Assembly: GCA_934635225.1 (NCBI GenBank)
Contig: CAKTYZ010000005.1
Location: 118,126-182,125 of the forward strand
Reading direction: 5' to 3'
DNA: 64,000 nt
Source of the DNA: an uncultured Kiritimatiellota bacterium
GTDB taxonomy: Bacteria > Verrucomicrobiota > Kiritimatiellia > RFP12 > UBA1067
Positions 1 to 9,335 of the stretch are shown here, piece by piece. The notes below the pieces were generated by a model, which worked only from the letters and a program-made list of their open reading frames with translations, did no database searches and was not told the DNA's origin. Numbering within the stretch: position 1 is the stretch's first letter; every line of letters begins with the position of its first letter. Made by a program: the position numbers and the translations under genes.

Positions 1-2140
1 ATTGTCGTCACCGACGGCAGTTTCAGCGTTCCCCGTAGCCAAGCCCTGCGCCCGTTGACCTTGTAGTCCTTGTTCATGTTGTTGCTTTCGCCCACGCCGA
101 ACGTCCGGACGCCATCCAGATTCCACCAGCCGACATCCGTCGCAGCGACACGCGTGTTGTAGAACATCCCGTCGAACGTGTTTGGAAACGTCCACGCCGG
201 ACAGCGAAAGATGACTCGCTGAAGCTTGCTCTGGTCCGCAAAAAACCAAGAGCAAGGACCGCCCGTCGCAGTCGGCTCGTCAAAGACAACCGTCTCGTAA
301 GTGGCGCGCTTTCTCGTTGCGTGGAAGAGCTGCCCGGCCTCTACCTCCGTCAGCGTGCCGGGCGAGACGAACGCCCGTGCGCCGGGAACTGCGTCATCGG
401 CGGAGGATGACAGCACGGACTGTTTCGTGCCGAAGCTGACGATCCGGTAGACGTTGCCCGCCGTGTCCGAAATCGCGCCGCCAAGGTCGAGGATGCCATC
501 GCCCACGTTGTCGAGCGCATAGAGCGAGCAGGGCGTCCCCCGCCCCAGCGTAAGACTGCGCGTCGCCGGATCGACCGTCGCCTGAATGCGAAAGAGCCCG
601 TTGTCCAGGACAACCGCATTTCCCTCGCCGTCCGGCGTCAGCGTCCACGGGCGCGTGAAACGTACGAAAACCCAGTTCGCGTGGAACGGATCGGCCTCGC
701 GCAGGACGAGCGTCGCATTCGCGCACTTGCCGCCCGGCACGTCACCGTACCAACCCGCAAACGCAGCGTCGTCATTCGCACGCGCCGTCAGCGACAACGC
801 GACATTGAACGGCGCCATGTCGTCAATCTCAAAGGCGCCGGCCTCCACACTGCCTTGTGTCGCGTCAAAATCAAAGTCGCCTGTCCACGAACTCACGCGG
901 TCAGACACGGCGAGATATTGGGTCTGCGTGCAGCGGAACACATTGGCCGAAACGGTGCCAATGACGATTGGCCCTTCGGGATGCGCCGTGCGCCACGCAC
1001 GAATCTCGTCTCCTGACCAGCGGACGAAATCGCCGCTCGCCTGAAACGGCGCAAGAAAGGCCGCCCACGCCGCCGACGGCGGCACGACGAATGTGACGGA
1101 CTTCTCCTTTTCCTTTCCCGAACCGCCCAGAAACACGATTGTCGCATCCGCCGCGAAGTTTGGCGGCGCGCCGGTAAACTCCACGCGACGAAGATTCGGC
1201 AGGCAGTAGAAAGCCTGATTCTCAACCGTATTGCCCTTCGCCAAGCCGAGGACCAGATTCGTCGGCCCAGAGTCCAACCACCCGCAACAACCGCCCCCGG
1301 CGGTCTTCAGCGACCGCGCCTCCGCAGCGAGCCGAACGTCCTGATAACCAGGGTACATGCCGCCAATCGCATACGCCCCAATCGTCTCGACGACAGGCAG
1401 ATTCAGAAGTCCGCTCCATTTGCGCTTGCCCATCGCATTGCCCCGAACCTCCTTAACCGAGAGGAAACTGTCCTCTGCAAATGTGCCGAATGTGGATGGA
1501 AACAGACTTGAGTCTTCCGAAAGGGACCACTCCTGGATGGACGTGACCAAGGGAACGCGGATATGCCACTGCAACGCCTGTCGAGTAATCGGAATCAAGT
1601 GCGAAACGAGCATGCCCGTGACGTTCGGCTCATCAATCGTGATCGACGTGTAGTCGGCCTTGTGAACGTCCCGACCGTTCGCATCGCGCACGGCACAGCG
1701 GAACCAGCGCCCGACGCCGCCAACGAGCGTACCAGGCGTGACAACGGATGTCGCCGTGCCGCGCATCGCATCCGCACCCAGCGCATTCTCGTCGATTGCG
1801 ACGATGGTCCATGTCTCCACCGCATCGGCGCCGAAAACCGTGCCCCGCAAATCGAGCGTTGCGCCTTCATCGGGATCGGCCAAGTAAGCGTTTTCAGTCG
1901 CGCTTCTTCCGATGACCTTCAGCGTGTGGGCCTCGGCATCAATGACCGACACCGAAAGGGCCAATCCCAAGCCGTTTGTGACGCAAGCGATACCGGCCTG
2001 TGGGTTATCTGCCGCGTCTGCCGCGAAATGACGCCATGTCTGAACAGCTTGTTCAGCGGAAGCAGGAATTACCCCCCCCCCCCCCATGCATAAGCGAGCA
2101 GGACAACCGCTCGACAAGTGTTTTTAGCAAGTTTTATCAT
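1..2140 (-). CDS. Large secreted surface protein, 5' part, signal peptide out of frame at a G14 tract (partial)
   Basis: From ATG at 2140 a typical signal peptide begins: lysines and an arginine, then a hydrophobic core (AVVLLAYAW), then glycines encoded by a run of 14 G. After the run the only long open frame reads VIPASA followed by EQAVQTW, a good AxA cleavage site, and stays open to the window edge (about 690 residues). As assembled, the signal-peptide frame ends at TAA right after the G run, giving a 23-residue product; 12 or 15 G would join the two parts. The body has no enzyme motif I recognise. It contains short motifs such as NLRRVEFTG and LLNLPVVETIG that recall BspA-like leucine-rich surface proteins. 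The C-terminus lies beyond the window. That this is one gene is inferred from the match between signal peptide and cleavage site. A promoter lies at 2207-2236. Confidence 0.75.
2072..2085. repeat. 14-base C/G homopolymer inside a signal-peptide coding region
   Basis: Fourteen consecutive C on the plus strand (G on the coding strand). It sits between the hydrophobic core of the signal peptide and its cleavage site. Tracts of this kind change length by slipped-strand mispairing in phase-variable surface genes of other bacteria. Here the tract length decides whether the downstream frame is translated. Confidence 0.85.
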
Positions 2141-2177
2141 GTGTTTTACTTTTTGTTGAGCAATACGCCAGAACCAC

Positions 2178-2194
2178 GATGGGGAAACCCCATC
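2178..2194 (-). other. Short perfect hairpin in the 5' leader of the surface-protein gene
   Basis: Seven-base arms GATGGGG and CCCCATC around a three-base loop. It lies 56 nt downstream of the pflA-like stop and 38 nt upstream of the surface-protein start. No T run follows on either strand, so it is not a classical intrinsic terminator. It could stabilise the 3' end of the upstream operon or act in the leader. Confidence 0.4.
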
Positions 2195-2206
2195 CTAAAC
2201 AAGCAT

Positions 2207-2236
2207 ATGTTATCATAAGCGCTCTGAGCCCGTCAA
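2207..2236 (-). promoter_or_regulatory. Predicted promoter of the surface-protein gene
   Basis: On the minus strand TTGACG (2236-2231) and TAACAT (2212-2207) are 18 nt apart, and the -10 is preceded by TGA as an extended element. The predicted start leaves a leader of about 60 nt. It lies just downstream of the pflA-like stop codon. Confidence 0.5.
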
Positions 2237-2249
2237 GCCCAACAAACCG

Positions 2250-2981
2250 TCACATGTGGAAAGCCGAGCGCCAGCGGACACGGTCAGAGGCGGTCGGCTC
2301 TTCCTTTCGGTCGAACCGCACGGGGATGCCGAACTTTGCGTACTTCTCCAGCCCAAGTGCGTGATACGGACAGATCTCAACCTTCTCCACGCCGTGTAGA
2401 CCTTTGAGGAACCGGCGAAGCGCGTCCAAATCAGCGTCCGAGTCGTTCAGCCCCGGCACGAGCGGACAGCGAATCCAAAGCCGCGCACCCGCCGCATCGA
2501 GACGGCGGAGATTGTCAAGGATGCGTTCGTTCCCGACGCCCGTCAGTTCATGATGCCGCGCGTCATCAAGGCACTTGAGGTCATAAAGAAAGAGATCGAC
2601 CTGAGGCAACAGCCGCTCGAAGGTCTCCCACGGCGTCTCGCCGCATGTGTCAAGCGCAACCTTCACGCCCTGCGCCCGCGCGGCAAACGCGAGCGCAAAC
2701 GCGAACGTCGCCTGCGCCGTCGGCTCGCCGCCCGTCAGCGTGAGTCCGCCGTTCGCGCCATAGAACGGCTTGTCGGCGAGGACTTCGGCCATCACCTCGT
2801 CCACTGACATCTCGCGACCACAGACCTCGCCCGTCGTGACGGCCCGCTGGGGCATCGCCGCCTGAGACTCGGGGTTGTGGCACCAGACGCAGCGGAGCGG
2901 ACAGCCCTTCAGGAAAACGCTCGTCCGAAAGCCCGGACCGTCTTTCACGCAACCGCGCTTGATGTCAAAGACGATTCCCAT
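2250..2981 (-). CDS. Glycyl radical enzyme activase (radical SAM, PflA type)
   Basis: This 243-residue radical SAM protein has Cys27-x3-Cys31-x2-Cys34 for the iron-sulfur cluster and a TLTGGEP motif for S-adenosylmethionine binding. Known activases of this family abstract a hydrogen from the conserved glycine of a partner glycyl radical enzyme. The length fits the compact PFL-activase form; the extra ferredoxin-like cluster insert found in many dehydratase or decarboxylase activases is absent. The start MGIVFDIKRG overlaps the symporter stop by one base (TGATG), so longer upstream reading frames are not used. As the last gene of the operon it almost certainly activates the enzyme encoded at 4680-6827. 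Confidence 0.9.
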   Translation of the reverse strand: MGIVFDIKRGCVKDGPGFRTSVFLKGCPLRCVWCHNPESQAAMPQRAVTTGEVCGREMSVDEVMAEVLADKPFYGANGGLTLTGGEPTAQATFAFALAFAARAQGVKVALDTCGETPWETFERLLPQVDLFLYDLKCLDDARHHELTGVGNERILDNLRRLDAAGARLWIRCPLVPGLNDSDADLDALRRFLKGLHGVEKVEICPYHALGLEKYAKFGIPVRFDRKEEPTASDRVRWRSAFHM

Positions 2982-4678
2982 CAGCGTTTCCGGATTCCGT
3001 GCGCGATAAAGACTGACGCGACGAGCGCAAGCGCGGTTGCGACCGCCGCCTTCACGTACCAACCATAGATCCACGCACCCACCATGTACATCAGGTCGAA
3101 GAGCGCAAAGGCCGAAACAGCCGTGAGGACGAGTCCCTTGCCGACATCGCGCCCATCCGCACGCACGGCGGCCTTGAAGCGCGCCGCCGTCGTCGCGTCC
3201 GTCGGCTTCGTCAGGAACGTGACGACGAGCCAGCTCACGGACGTAATCGCAATCGTGACGAGCATCTTCCGCCAAGACGGCCACGCGGCAAAGCCGAACT
3301 GGAGGACGAGCGCGACGACGAAGGAGACGAACATCCCCGTCAGTTCCGTCCAAGCATTGAGGCGCATCCAGAACCAGCGAAAAAGGAAGATCGCGCCCGA
3401 ACCCGCGCCAATGAGAAGCATGAGGTCGAAGGCGGCCTTCGCGCTCTTGAGGTGCGGCGCAAGGCCGCAACCCAGCAGGAGAAGCCCCAGCATCGCGGCG
3501 CGCCCAACCCAGATAAGCTCGCGGTCGCCTGCCTTCGGGCGCACGAAACGCTTCCAGAAGTCATTCACGACATAGGCGCTGCCGAGGTTAAGATGCGCCG
3601 CGACCGTCGAGAAGAGCGCACCCATCATCGACGCGGCAACAAGGCCAAGCCAACCGTTCGGCACCTTCGTCAGCATCGCCGGATAGGCCATGTCGCCGTG
3701 AATGAGCGACGGATCGACTTTCGGAAACGCCGCCTGAATCGACGCGAGATCAGGGTAGACGAGAACCGAGCAGAGTCCGACCACATACCACGGCCACGGC
3801 CGGATGACCCAATTCAGGATATTGAAGAAAAGCGTACCGCACAGAGCGTGCGTCGGCGACTTCGCCGTTAGCATGCGCTGGACAATATAGCCGCCACCGC
3901 CCGGCTCGCTGCCGGCCTTCCAGACATTCCACCACTGCACGGCGAGCGGGATGACGAACATGACAAGCAACGTTTCCCAAGACGAGAAGTCCGGCAGGAT
4001 CGAAAGGCGTTTCGCCGTCTCGGGATTCGCGACGATACCCGCCATGCCGCCGACTTCAGGAAGTCGCAGACCGTAGACCATCGCCGCGACCGCACCCGCC
4101 ATGATGACGAGGAAGAGGAAGAAGTCCGTCCAGATGACGCCGCGGATGCCGCCGAAGAACGTATAGACGATCGACGCGACGACCGTGACCCAGTAGATTG
4201 TCGAGGGTTCGATGCCGAAGAGGAGGACGCCAATCTTGACCGCCGCGAGAATCACGTTGCCGAGGACAAGCACATTGAACACGATTCCCAGATAGAGCGT
4301 GCGAAACGCGCGCAGAAACGCCGCCGGTCTGCCCGAATAGCGCAGCTCGTAGAATTCGATGTCCGTCGTCACGCCCGACTTGACCCAGAGCTTCGCGTAG
4401 ACAAAGACAGTCAGGAGCCCCGTCAGGATGAAAGCCCACATGATCCAGTTTCCGCTCATGCCGTCGCGGCGGATCACCTCGGTGAAGAAGTTCGCGCTGT
4501 CCGTCGCCGTCGTCGCAGCGACCATCGAGAAGCCGATGAGCCACCAAGGCATGGACCGCCCCGACGTGAAGAAGTCGCTCGCCGTCTTCTTCGCGCGGCG
4601 CGCGGCAATCGTCGGAATCAGCGCGAGGACCGCAAAAAACGCGGCAATGACTGTCCAGTCGATACCGTTCAAGAGCAT
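2981..4678 (-). CDS. Sodium/solute symporter (SSS family)
   Basis: A 565-residue inner-membrane protein with about 13 hydrophobic segments and SSS-family hallmarks, including GRSMPWWLIGFSMVAATTATD near the N-terminus and GGIRGVIWTDFF in the middle. The family couples sodium to uptake of sugars, amino acids, sialic acid or organic acids. Substrate cannot be read from sequence. It starts one base after the stop of the glycyl radical enzyme and overlaps the activase start, so it is part of the same operon and probably imports the substrate of the epimerase and radical enzyme. Confidence 0.92.
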   Translation of the reverse strand: MLLNGIDWTVIAAFFAVLALIPTIAARRAKKTASDFFTSGRSMPWWLIGFSMVAATTATDSANFFTEVIRRDGMSGNWIMWAFILTGLLTVFVYAKLWVKSGVTTDIEFYELRYSGRPAAFLRAFRTLYLGIVFNVLVLGNVILAAVKIGVLLFGIEPSTIYWVTVVASIVYTFFGGIRGVIWTDFFLFLVIMAGAVAAMVYGLRLPEVGGMAGIVANPETAKRLSILPDFSSWETLLVMFVIPLAVQWWNVWKAGSEPGGGGYIVQRMLTAKSPTHALCGTLFFNILNWVIRPWPWYVVGLCSVLVYPDLASIQAAFPKVDPSLIHGDMAYPAMLTKVPNGWLGLVAASMMGALFSTVAAHLNLGSAYVVNDFWKRFVRPKAGDRELIWVGRAAMLGLLLLGCGLAPHLKSAKAAFDLMLLIGAGSGAIFLFRWFWMRLNAWTELTGMFVSFVVALVLQFGFAAWPSWRKMLVTIAITSVSWLVVTFLTKPTDATTAARFKAAVRADGRDVGKGLVLTAVSAFALFDLMYMVGAWIYGWYVKAAVATALALVASVFIAHGIRKR

Positions 4679-4679
4679 G

Positions 4680-6827
4680 TCAGATTTCCTCCTTGACGAG
4701 ACGCTTCACCACAAGTTCGCGAAACGCGGGCGAAAGCGAGTTGAAATAGGCCGTAAATCCCGTCACGCGCACAACGAGATCCGGATACTTCGACGGGTCC
4801 TTGTGGGCGGCACGAATCTTCTCGGCATCCACGACATTGATGTTCACGAGCGTGCCGCCAAGCGCAAAGTGTCCATCGAGAAGCGTCATCAGCTTGTCAA
4901 CGGCACCGGGGTCGTCCGCAAGGCCGATATCAACCTCCAGCTGCCACGGCGCGGTGTTGCCATAACCAGGCTGGACCGAGGCGACGGCGCGCGCCATCGC
5001 CGTAAGCGCACCGTCCTTGCGGAAGCCCGGAAGCGGGTTCGCCCCATGGGAAATCGGCTCGCCCGCCTTGCGTCCATTTGGCGTCGCTCCGACGGCCTTG
5101 CCGAAGCGAATCGTGTCAGCCCACGTGAACCAGCCGGGAATCAGCTTGAAGCCATGCGGCGTCGTGTGCCCGGCGATCTCCTCGTTCAGAATCTCCGTCA
5201 GGCGCACCGCCCAACGGTCCGCCGCCGTACCACCGTGGCCGTAACGGCCCGACGCGTCAAGAAGGCGACGGATCCGCTCGCCCTCGTCGCCAGCAAAGTT
5301 TGACAGGACAGCCCTCTTCACCGCGTCGAACGCGAGGGTCTTCTCCGTCTCGACGCGCTGTTCCAGCGCACCGAAGCTGTCGGCGACGACCGCAAGCCCT
5401 GCGCCGTCAATCGCCATGTTGTAGTAGGTCGCGCCGCCGTGGCTCACGTCGAGCCCCTTCTCGATCGGGCCATGCGAAAGGAGGTTGAGCAGCAGTTCGG
5501 GCTCGTTCAAGTACTGGTGGTCGAGATGGAAGTCAATCCCCCTTGCCGTGACTTGGACAGCGGCCTTGAAGTGCCGACGGTAGTTCGCCTCCAGTTCGGC
5601 AAGTGAATCCGACTCGGCGAACGCGACCTCAAAGACCTTGGCGATGTTGATCTTGACAACATCGTTCAAGGTGTATTCAAGCCCCGGCAACGACATCCAG
5701 TTGCAGCCGACGGCAATGCGGCTGCGGGCAAGTTCCGCCGAGTAGCCGTTCCTCATGAAGCCCTCGACAAGCGCCTTGTCGCCCGAGAAGCGCGGGTAGC
5801 CGAGGCGGTTCGCCAGCAGAATCTCGACGCCGCGCCGATAGAGGCGACGGTCCATTCCGTCCCATACGCGAATCGTCAAGTTGCAGCTCGACTTCAGCTT
5901 CGCGGCAGCTTCAAGGATGATGAAGCTCATGCGGCTCGTCTGGTCATGCCCATCCGGGGCGGGACCGCCCAGCTGATAATAATGGGGATCGTTGAGCAGC
6001 AGACAGAAGCAGTCGAACTCGGCCTCTTCGTCGGTGAGGACGCCGGCGGCCGTGTCGCGCTCGTAGTAGGGGCGCAACAGCTCATCGAGCTGCCCGCCCG
6101 CGCCATCGCGGTTGTAGGTGCGCGAGACCATGTTGAAGACGGCGATCCACTGCACGGCCGCGCGGAACGTCGTCGGCCGCGCATCGACAATGCCGAAGCA
6201 CGCGTGCGCCATCTGGACGAGATTCGCGCGACGTTCGGGGTCCGCTTCCGTCATCGACTGGTCGGCGGCTGCCGCGCCGAGGCGGCGAATCCACGTCTGC
6301 ACGGCAAGAATCGTCGTCTCCTCCGCTTCCAGAAGCTCCGTCGCGACGGGATCGGCAGCATGCTCTCGTTGCGCCGCGCGCACCTTCGCGAGAAGCCCGC
6401 CCCAGCCCAGCTCCAAGCCAATCTTGTAGTCCGGCGCGAAATGCGCGTCTTTGCCGATGCCTGTCGTGATGTCGTACTTCTTCTGAAGCGGCTCAAGGTC
6501 GGAGTAATCGAACGCGAAGTTCGAGCGCGAAAGTTGGTAGCCAAGACGCATGCGCGAGAGCATGAACATCCAACGACCCGCAATCGCGTCATCGGGATCA
6601 ACATAGAGCGGATGGCGTTCCATCAGCCAACGGAAGTTCGCCGCCCAGGCGCGCGGGCCGGAGAACTGTCCAGTCGCGTCACGGACAGGCAAATCGGCCT
6701 TGAACGTCTCGGGCGGCAAGACGAGGCCGTAGTCGTCCTCGTCGCGCGCACCGAGCTTCGCCTGCTTCTCGACCGTCTGGGCGACCTTTCGCGCCGTCAG
6801 GCGCGCCATCCGCTCCGCATAACTCAT
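4680..6827 (-). CDS. Glycyl radical enzyme, PFL-like, unassigned subclass
   Basis: The protein has 715 residues. Near the C-terminus is the radical loop RVTGFTAYF with Gly690, 25 residues from the end, as in all glycyl radical enzymes. The thiyl cysteine is Cys375 in AVGCNWMSLPG. Lyases and dehydratases of the family normally have Cys-x-Glu here, and pyruvate formate-lyase has Cys-Cys; this enzyme has Cys-Asn-Trp, so neither class fits. Other family features are GGPAPDGHDQTSRMS and ATPNGRKAGEPISHG. It is shorter than the usual 760-850 residues. The ATG at 6827 overlaps the epimerase stop by four bases (ATGA). Neighbours supply an epimerase, a transporter and the activase, so the substrate is probably a sugar or sugar acid; this is inference. 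Confidence 0.9.
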   Translation of the reverse strand: MSYAERMARLTARKVAQTVEKQAKLGARDEDDYGLVLPPETFKADLPVRDATGQFSGPRAWAANFRWLMERHPLYVDPDDAIAGRWMFMLSRMRLGYQLSRSNFAFDYSDLEPLQKKYDITTGIGKDAHFAPDYKIGLELGWGGLLAKVRAAQREHAADPVATELLEAEETTILAVQTWIRRLGAAAADQSMTEADPERRANLVQMAHACFGIVDARPTTFRAAVQWIAVFNMVSRTYNRDGAGGQLDELLRPYYERDTAAGVLTDEEAEFDCFCLLLNDPHYYQLGGPAPDGHDQTSRMSFIILEAAAKLKSSCNLTIRVWDGMDRRLYRRGVEILLANRLGYPRFSGDKALVEGFMRNGYSAELARSRIAVGCNWMSLPGLEYTLNDVVKINIAKVFEVAFAESDSLAELEANYRRHFKAAVQVTARGIDFHLDHQYLNEPELLLNLLSHGPIEKGLDVSHGGATYYNMAIDGAGLAVVADSFGALEQRVETEKTLAFDAVKRAVLSNFAGDEGERIRRLLDASGRYGHGGTAADRWAVRLTEILNEEIAGHTTPHGFKLIPGWFTWADTIRFGKAVGATPNGRKAGEPISHGANPLPGFRKDGALTAMARAVASVQPGYGNTAPWQLEVDIGLADDPGAVDKLMTLLDGHFALGGTLVNINVVDAEKIRAAHKDPSKYPDLVVRVTGFTAYFNSLSPAFRELVVKRLVKEEI

Positions 6828-8020
6828 TTCGCGAGCTCCTCCCGCATGAGACGGATGAGATTGAAGAGCATGCGCGGATAATGGAACGCGCCAGCCCAGC
6901 GAGTGCCCTTCATCGTGCAAGACGGCGTGCCGTCGCGGCGAAGGTACTTGATGATCTCACCATACTCCTTGTCAATGAAATGCCCAAAGAACCACTTCTC
7001 GATCTTCCTGAACCAGTCGAGATACTTCTCGTCCCTCGTGAGCGTATAGGCGAGGAACGTCGCGTAGATCGCCTCGTTCTGCGGCCACCAGAGCTTGAGC
7101 TCGTGTTCGTACTGGTCTGGCTCATGGCCTTCGGCCTCGTCAACATTGCGGAAGTAGATGATGCCGCCGTCGCCCTGCACGGTGTCCCAGCCCCAGTCGA
7201 GCGCCCAGTCAAGGACCTGAAGCCCGTTCTCGAGGAGTTTCGCGTCCTTCTGGAACTTCGCCTCCTCCATCGTAAACCAACTCGTCTCGATCGAGTGCCC
7301 CGGGTTGATCGTGCGGCCTTCCGGCGTCTCGCACGGCGAGCCGTCGGCGTTCACGATCTCACGCAAGGCCTTCTTGTCGTAGTCCATGAAAGTCGAGTAG
7401 ACTTCCTTGAAGCATGTCGCGATCGTCTTGTCGTAAAGCGAGGTGTCGCCGCCCAGCTCACGCATCATGATTGACGTGCAGGAGATGATCATCGGGATGT
7501 TATGCGCCCGCACCTTGCGCGCCGGATAGTACTTCGGCGGCAACAGCTCAGGGTTGTAGTAGTACATCATGATCGTCTTGTAGAGTTTCTCGGCCTTCTC
7601 CTTCCAGGCCGTGTCCTTCGTCGCCTTGTAAAGCTCGATGTAGGCCATCACCGTGTAGTGCTCGGTGACGACATAACGGCGCTTGCGGACAGGACGACCG
7701 TCTTCCGTCACCTCGTAGTAGGTGCGGCCATCGCGGTCGTCAAAGCAGTGGTCCTCAATGAACTTGATGCCTTGAAGCGCGAGATCCAGCCATTCCCTGC
7801 GAGGCTCAATCTCGTTGTAGGCACGCGCGAAGAGCAGGACGTCGCGGCCCTGCTGGCGGACGTTCTTGTCCGTGAAAAGCACCTTGCCGTCGCGGCCAAG
7901 GTAGTTGTAGAAGCCGCCGTGGCGCGTGTCCGGCGCGTACCTCTGCCACCACTCGACCGATTCAAGCAGATACTTCCTGTATTTGTCGATATGCTGTTGC
8001 AATTCTTGTCTGTCCATCAT
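6824..8020 (-). CDS. N-acylglucosamine 2-epimerase (AGE) family sugar epimerase/isomerase
   Basis: The 398-residue protein shows the (alpha/alpha)6-barrel family pattern: RQQGRDVLLFARAYNE near residue 60, NPGHSIETSW with the catalytic-type His242, and AFHYPRMLFNL with His380. Members interconvert GlcNAc/ManNAc, glucose/mannose, cellobiose/epilactose or sulfoquinovose. Which substrate applies is not visible. The start has a GAAGGA ribosome site about 10 nt upstream. It is the first gene of the four-gene operon and is transcribed divergently from the regulator at 8146, with a -10 (TGGTACAAT) at 8062-8054. It probably prepares the sugar on which the downstream radical enzyme acts. Confidence 0.9.
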   Translation of the reverse strand: MMDRQELQQHIDKYRKYLLESVEWWQRYAPDTRHGGFYNYLGRDGKVLFTDKNVRQQGRDVLLFARAYNEIEPRREWLDLALQGIKFIEDHCFDDRDGRTYYEVTEDGRPVRKRRYVVTEHYTVMAYIELYKATKDTAWKEKAEKLYKTIMMYYYNPELLPPKYYPARKVRAHNIPMIISCTSIMMRELGGDTSLYDKTIATCFKEVYSTFMDYDKKALREIVNADGSPCETPEGRTINPGHSIETSWFTMEEAKFQKDAKLLENGLQVLDWALDWGWDTVQGDGGIIYFRNVDEAEGHEPDQYEHELKLWWPQNEAIYATFLAYTLTRDEKYLDWFRKIEKWFFGHFIDKEYGEIIKYLRRDGTPSCTMKGTRWAGAFHYPRMLFNLIRLMREELAK

Positions 8021-8053
8021 GCGAATGTTCCTTCATTTGGTTGATGATTCCAT

Positions 8054-8062
8054 ATTGTACCA
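8054..8062 (-). promoter_or_regulatory. Extended -10 of the epimerase/glycyl radical enzyme operon
   Basis: Reads TGGTACAAT on the minus strand, about 33 nt before the epimerase ATG. No good -35 is present at 17-18 nt. It is back to back with the regulator promoter at 8127-8135, so an operator for that regulator is likely between them. Confidence 0.5.
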
Positions 8063-8126
8063 TAATCACCGCGAGACATAGCCAATATAACGCATTTTTT
8101 TTGCGCCAACAATACGAACGATTTTA

Positions 8127-8135
8127 TGGTATACT
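8127..8135 (+). promoter_or_regulatory. Extended -10 of the first LacI/AraC-type regulator, near-leaderless
   Basis: Reads TGGTATACT. The -10 hexamer ends 10 nt before the ATG at 8146, so the predicted leader is about 4 nt and holds no ribosome binding site. Confidence 0.55.
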
Positions 8136-8145
8136 ATGCGCCACC

Positions 8146-9330
8146 ATGAAGACCGTACTGTTTTTTCACACCTCGCAACGACAGGCTTGGCAAAAGGAAC
8201 TCGCCGGCGTCTATCGCTTCGCGCGCATCCGCAAGTGGCGCATCCAGATCATCGAACCGACTCCGCGTCCGCCGTCCATTTCGACTCTGATCGACTTCTG
8301 GAATCCCCTCGGCTGTCTCGTCGAATGTTCCGGCAAGGCGGCGGACTACTTTGACCCTGCGGCGTTCGGCAACCTGCCGGTCGTCTATCTCGGCCGCGAC
8401 CCCAGAACCCTGCCGCGCAACGCCTCGTTCGTGAACCCCTCGAAGAACGGTCCCGGCCGATGCGCCGCGCAAGAGCTGCTGACAGCCGGCTTTACCTCGT
8501 TCGGGTTCGTCGCCTCCAGCGAAAACCACTTCTGGAGCCGTGACCGTGAAGCCGAATTCAAGCGAGACCTCTGGACAAACGGCTACCGCTGCTGCGTCTT
8601 CGGGCGAACCGAGCGGTTCAAGACGACCCGGGCGCGCAGCACCGCCCTGAGCAAATGGATCAAAGAACTTCCCAAGCCCTGCGGCGTCCTTGCCGAAAAC
8701 GACTATGTGGCAGGCGAGGTTCTGGACCTCGCCAACAAGCTTCATCTCAACGTGCCGAAAGCATTCTCGGTCGTCGGCACCGACAATGACTCGTCTCTCT
8801 GCGAAAATACCACGCCCCCCCTTTCAAGCATCCTCCTCGACTTTGAGCACGCAGGCTACCGCGCGGCGGAAATTCTCGCCATGCGCATCGACCAGCCGAA
8901 ATCACCGCCCATACACGAGACCTATTCGGCCCTTGGCCTTGTCCGACGCGGCACCACGCCCGCCGGGATCGGCACGCCGGCGCATATCAGCAAAGCCCTC
9001 GTCCTCATCCGCGAGAAGGCCTGTTCGGGGATTACGGCCACGGATATCGCCAAGGAGATGCCCGGTTCCCTGCGACTGTCCGAGATGACTTTCAAGAAAG
9101 CGACCGGGCACTCCATCCTTGAAGAAATCCTACGCGTTCGTTTTGAGCGCGTCGAACTGCTTCTCCGAAGCCGTTCCCAAAAGGTCGGCACGCTCGCCAA
9201 CCTTTGTGGCTGGCGAACGGAAAACGCTTTGCGCACGGCCTTCCTCAAACGCTACGGGAAATCCATGCGCGCCTGGCGTGAAGATCCGACACCACCCCTC
9301 TTGAAAAAGCCACGCACTGAGAGACCTTAG
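8146..9330 (+). CDS. Transcription regulator: LacI-type sugar-sensing domain with C-terminal AraC-type HTH (XylR-like)
   Basis: The 394-residue protein starts directly with a periplasmic-binding-protein-like fold (MKTVLFFHTSQRQAWQKELAGVYRF, later GVLAENDYVAGEVLDLA and AFSVVGTDND), the effector domain of LacI/XylR regulators. The last 110 residues form an AraC-type helix-turn-helix pair (TATDIAKEMPGSLRLSEMTF and KVGTLANLCGWRTENALRTAF). There is no N-terminal LacI headpiece. The ATG at 8146 is preferred to upstream in-frame codons because they lie before the promoter. Divergence from the epimerase operon suggests it senses that sugar and controls both directions. Confidence 0.88.
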   Translation: MKTVLFFHTSQRQAWQKELAGVYRFARIRKWRIQIIEPTPRPPSISTLIDFWNPLGCLVECSGKAADYFDPAAFGNLPVVYLGRDPRTLPRNASFVNPSKNGPGRCAAQELLTAGFTSFGFVASSENHFWSRDREAEFKRDLWTNGYRCCVFGRTERFKTTRARSTALSKWIKELPKPCGVLAENDYVAGEVLDLANKLHLNVPKAFSVVGTDNDSSLCENTTPPLSSILLDFEHAGYRAAEILAMRIDQPKSPPIHETYSALGLVRRGTTPAGIGTPAHISKALVLIREKACSGITATDIAKEMPGSLRLSEMTFKKATGHSILEEILRVRFERVELLLRSRSQKVGTLANLCGWRTENALRTAFLKRYGKSMRAWREDPTPPLLKKPRTERP

Positions 9331-9335
9331 CCCGT

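Noticed and set aside
2982..3470. N-terminal extension of the radical SAM activase
   Set aside because: It is the antiphase reading of the symporter gene; the family start MGIVFDIKRG overlaps the symporter stop.
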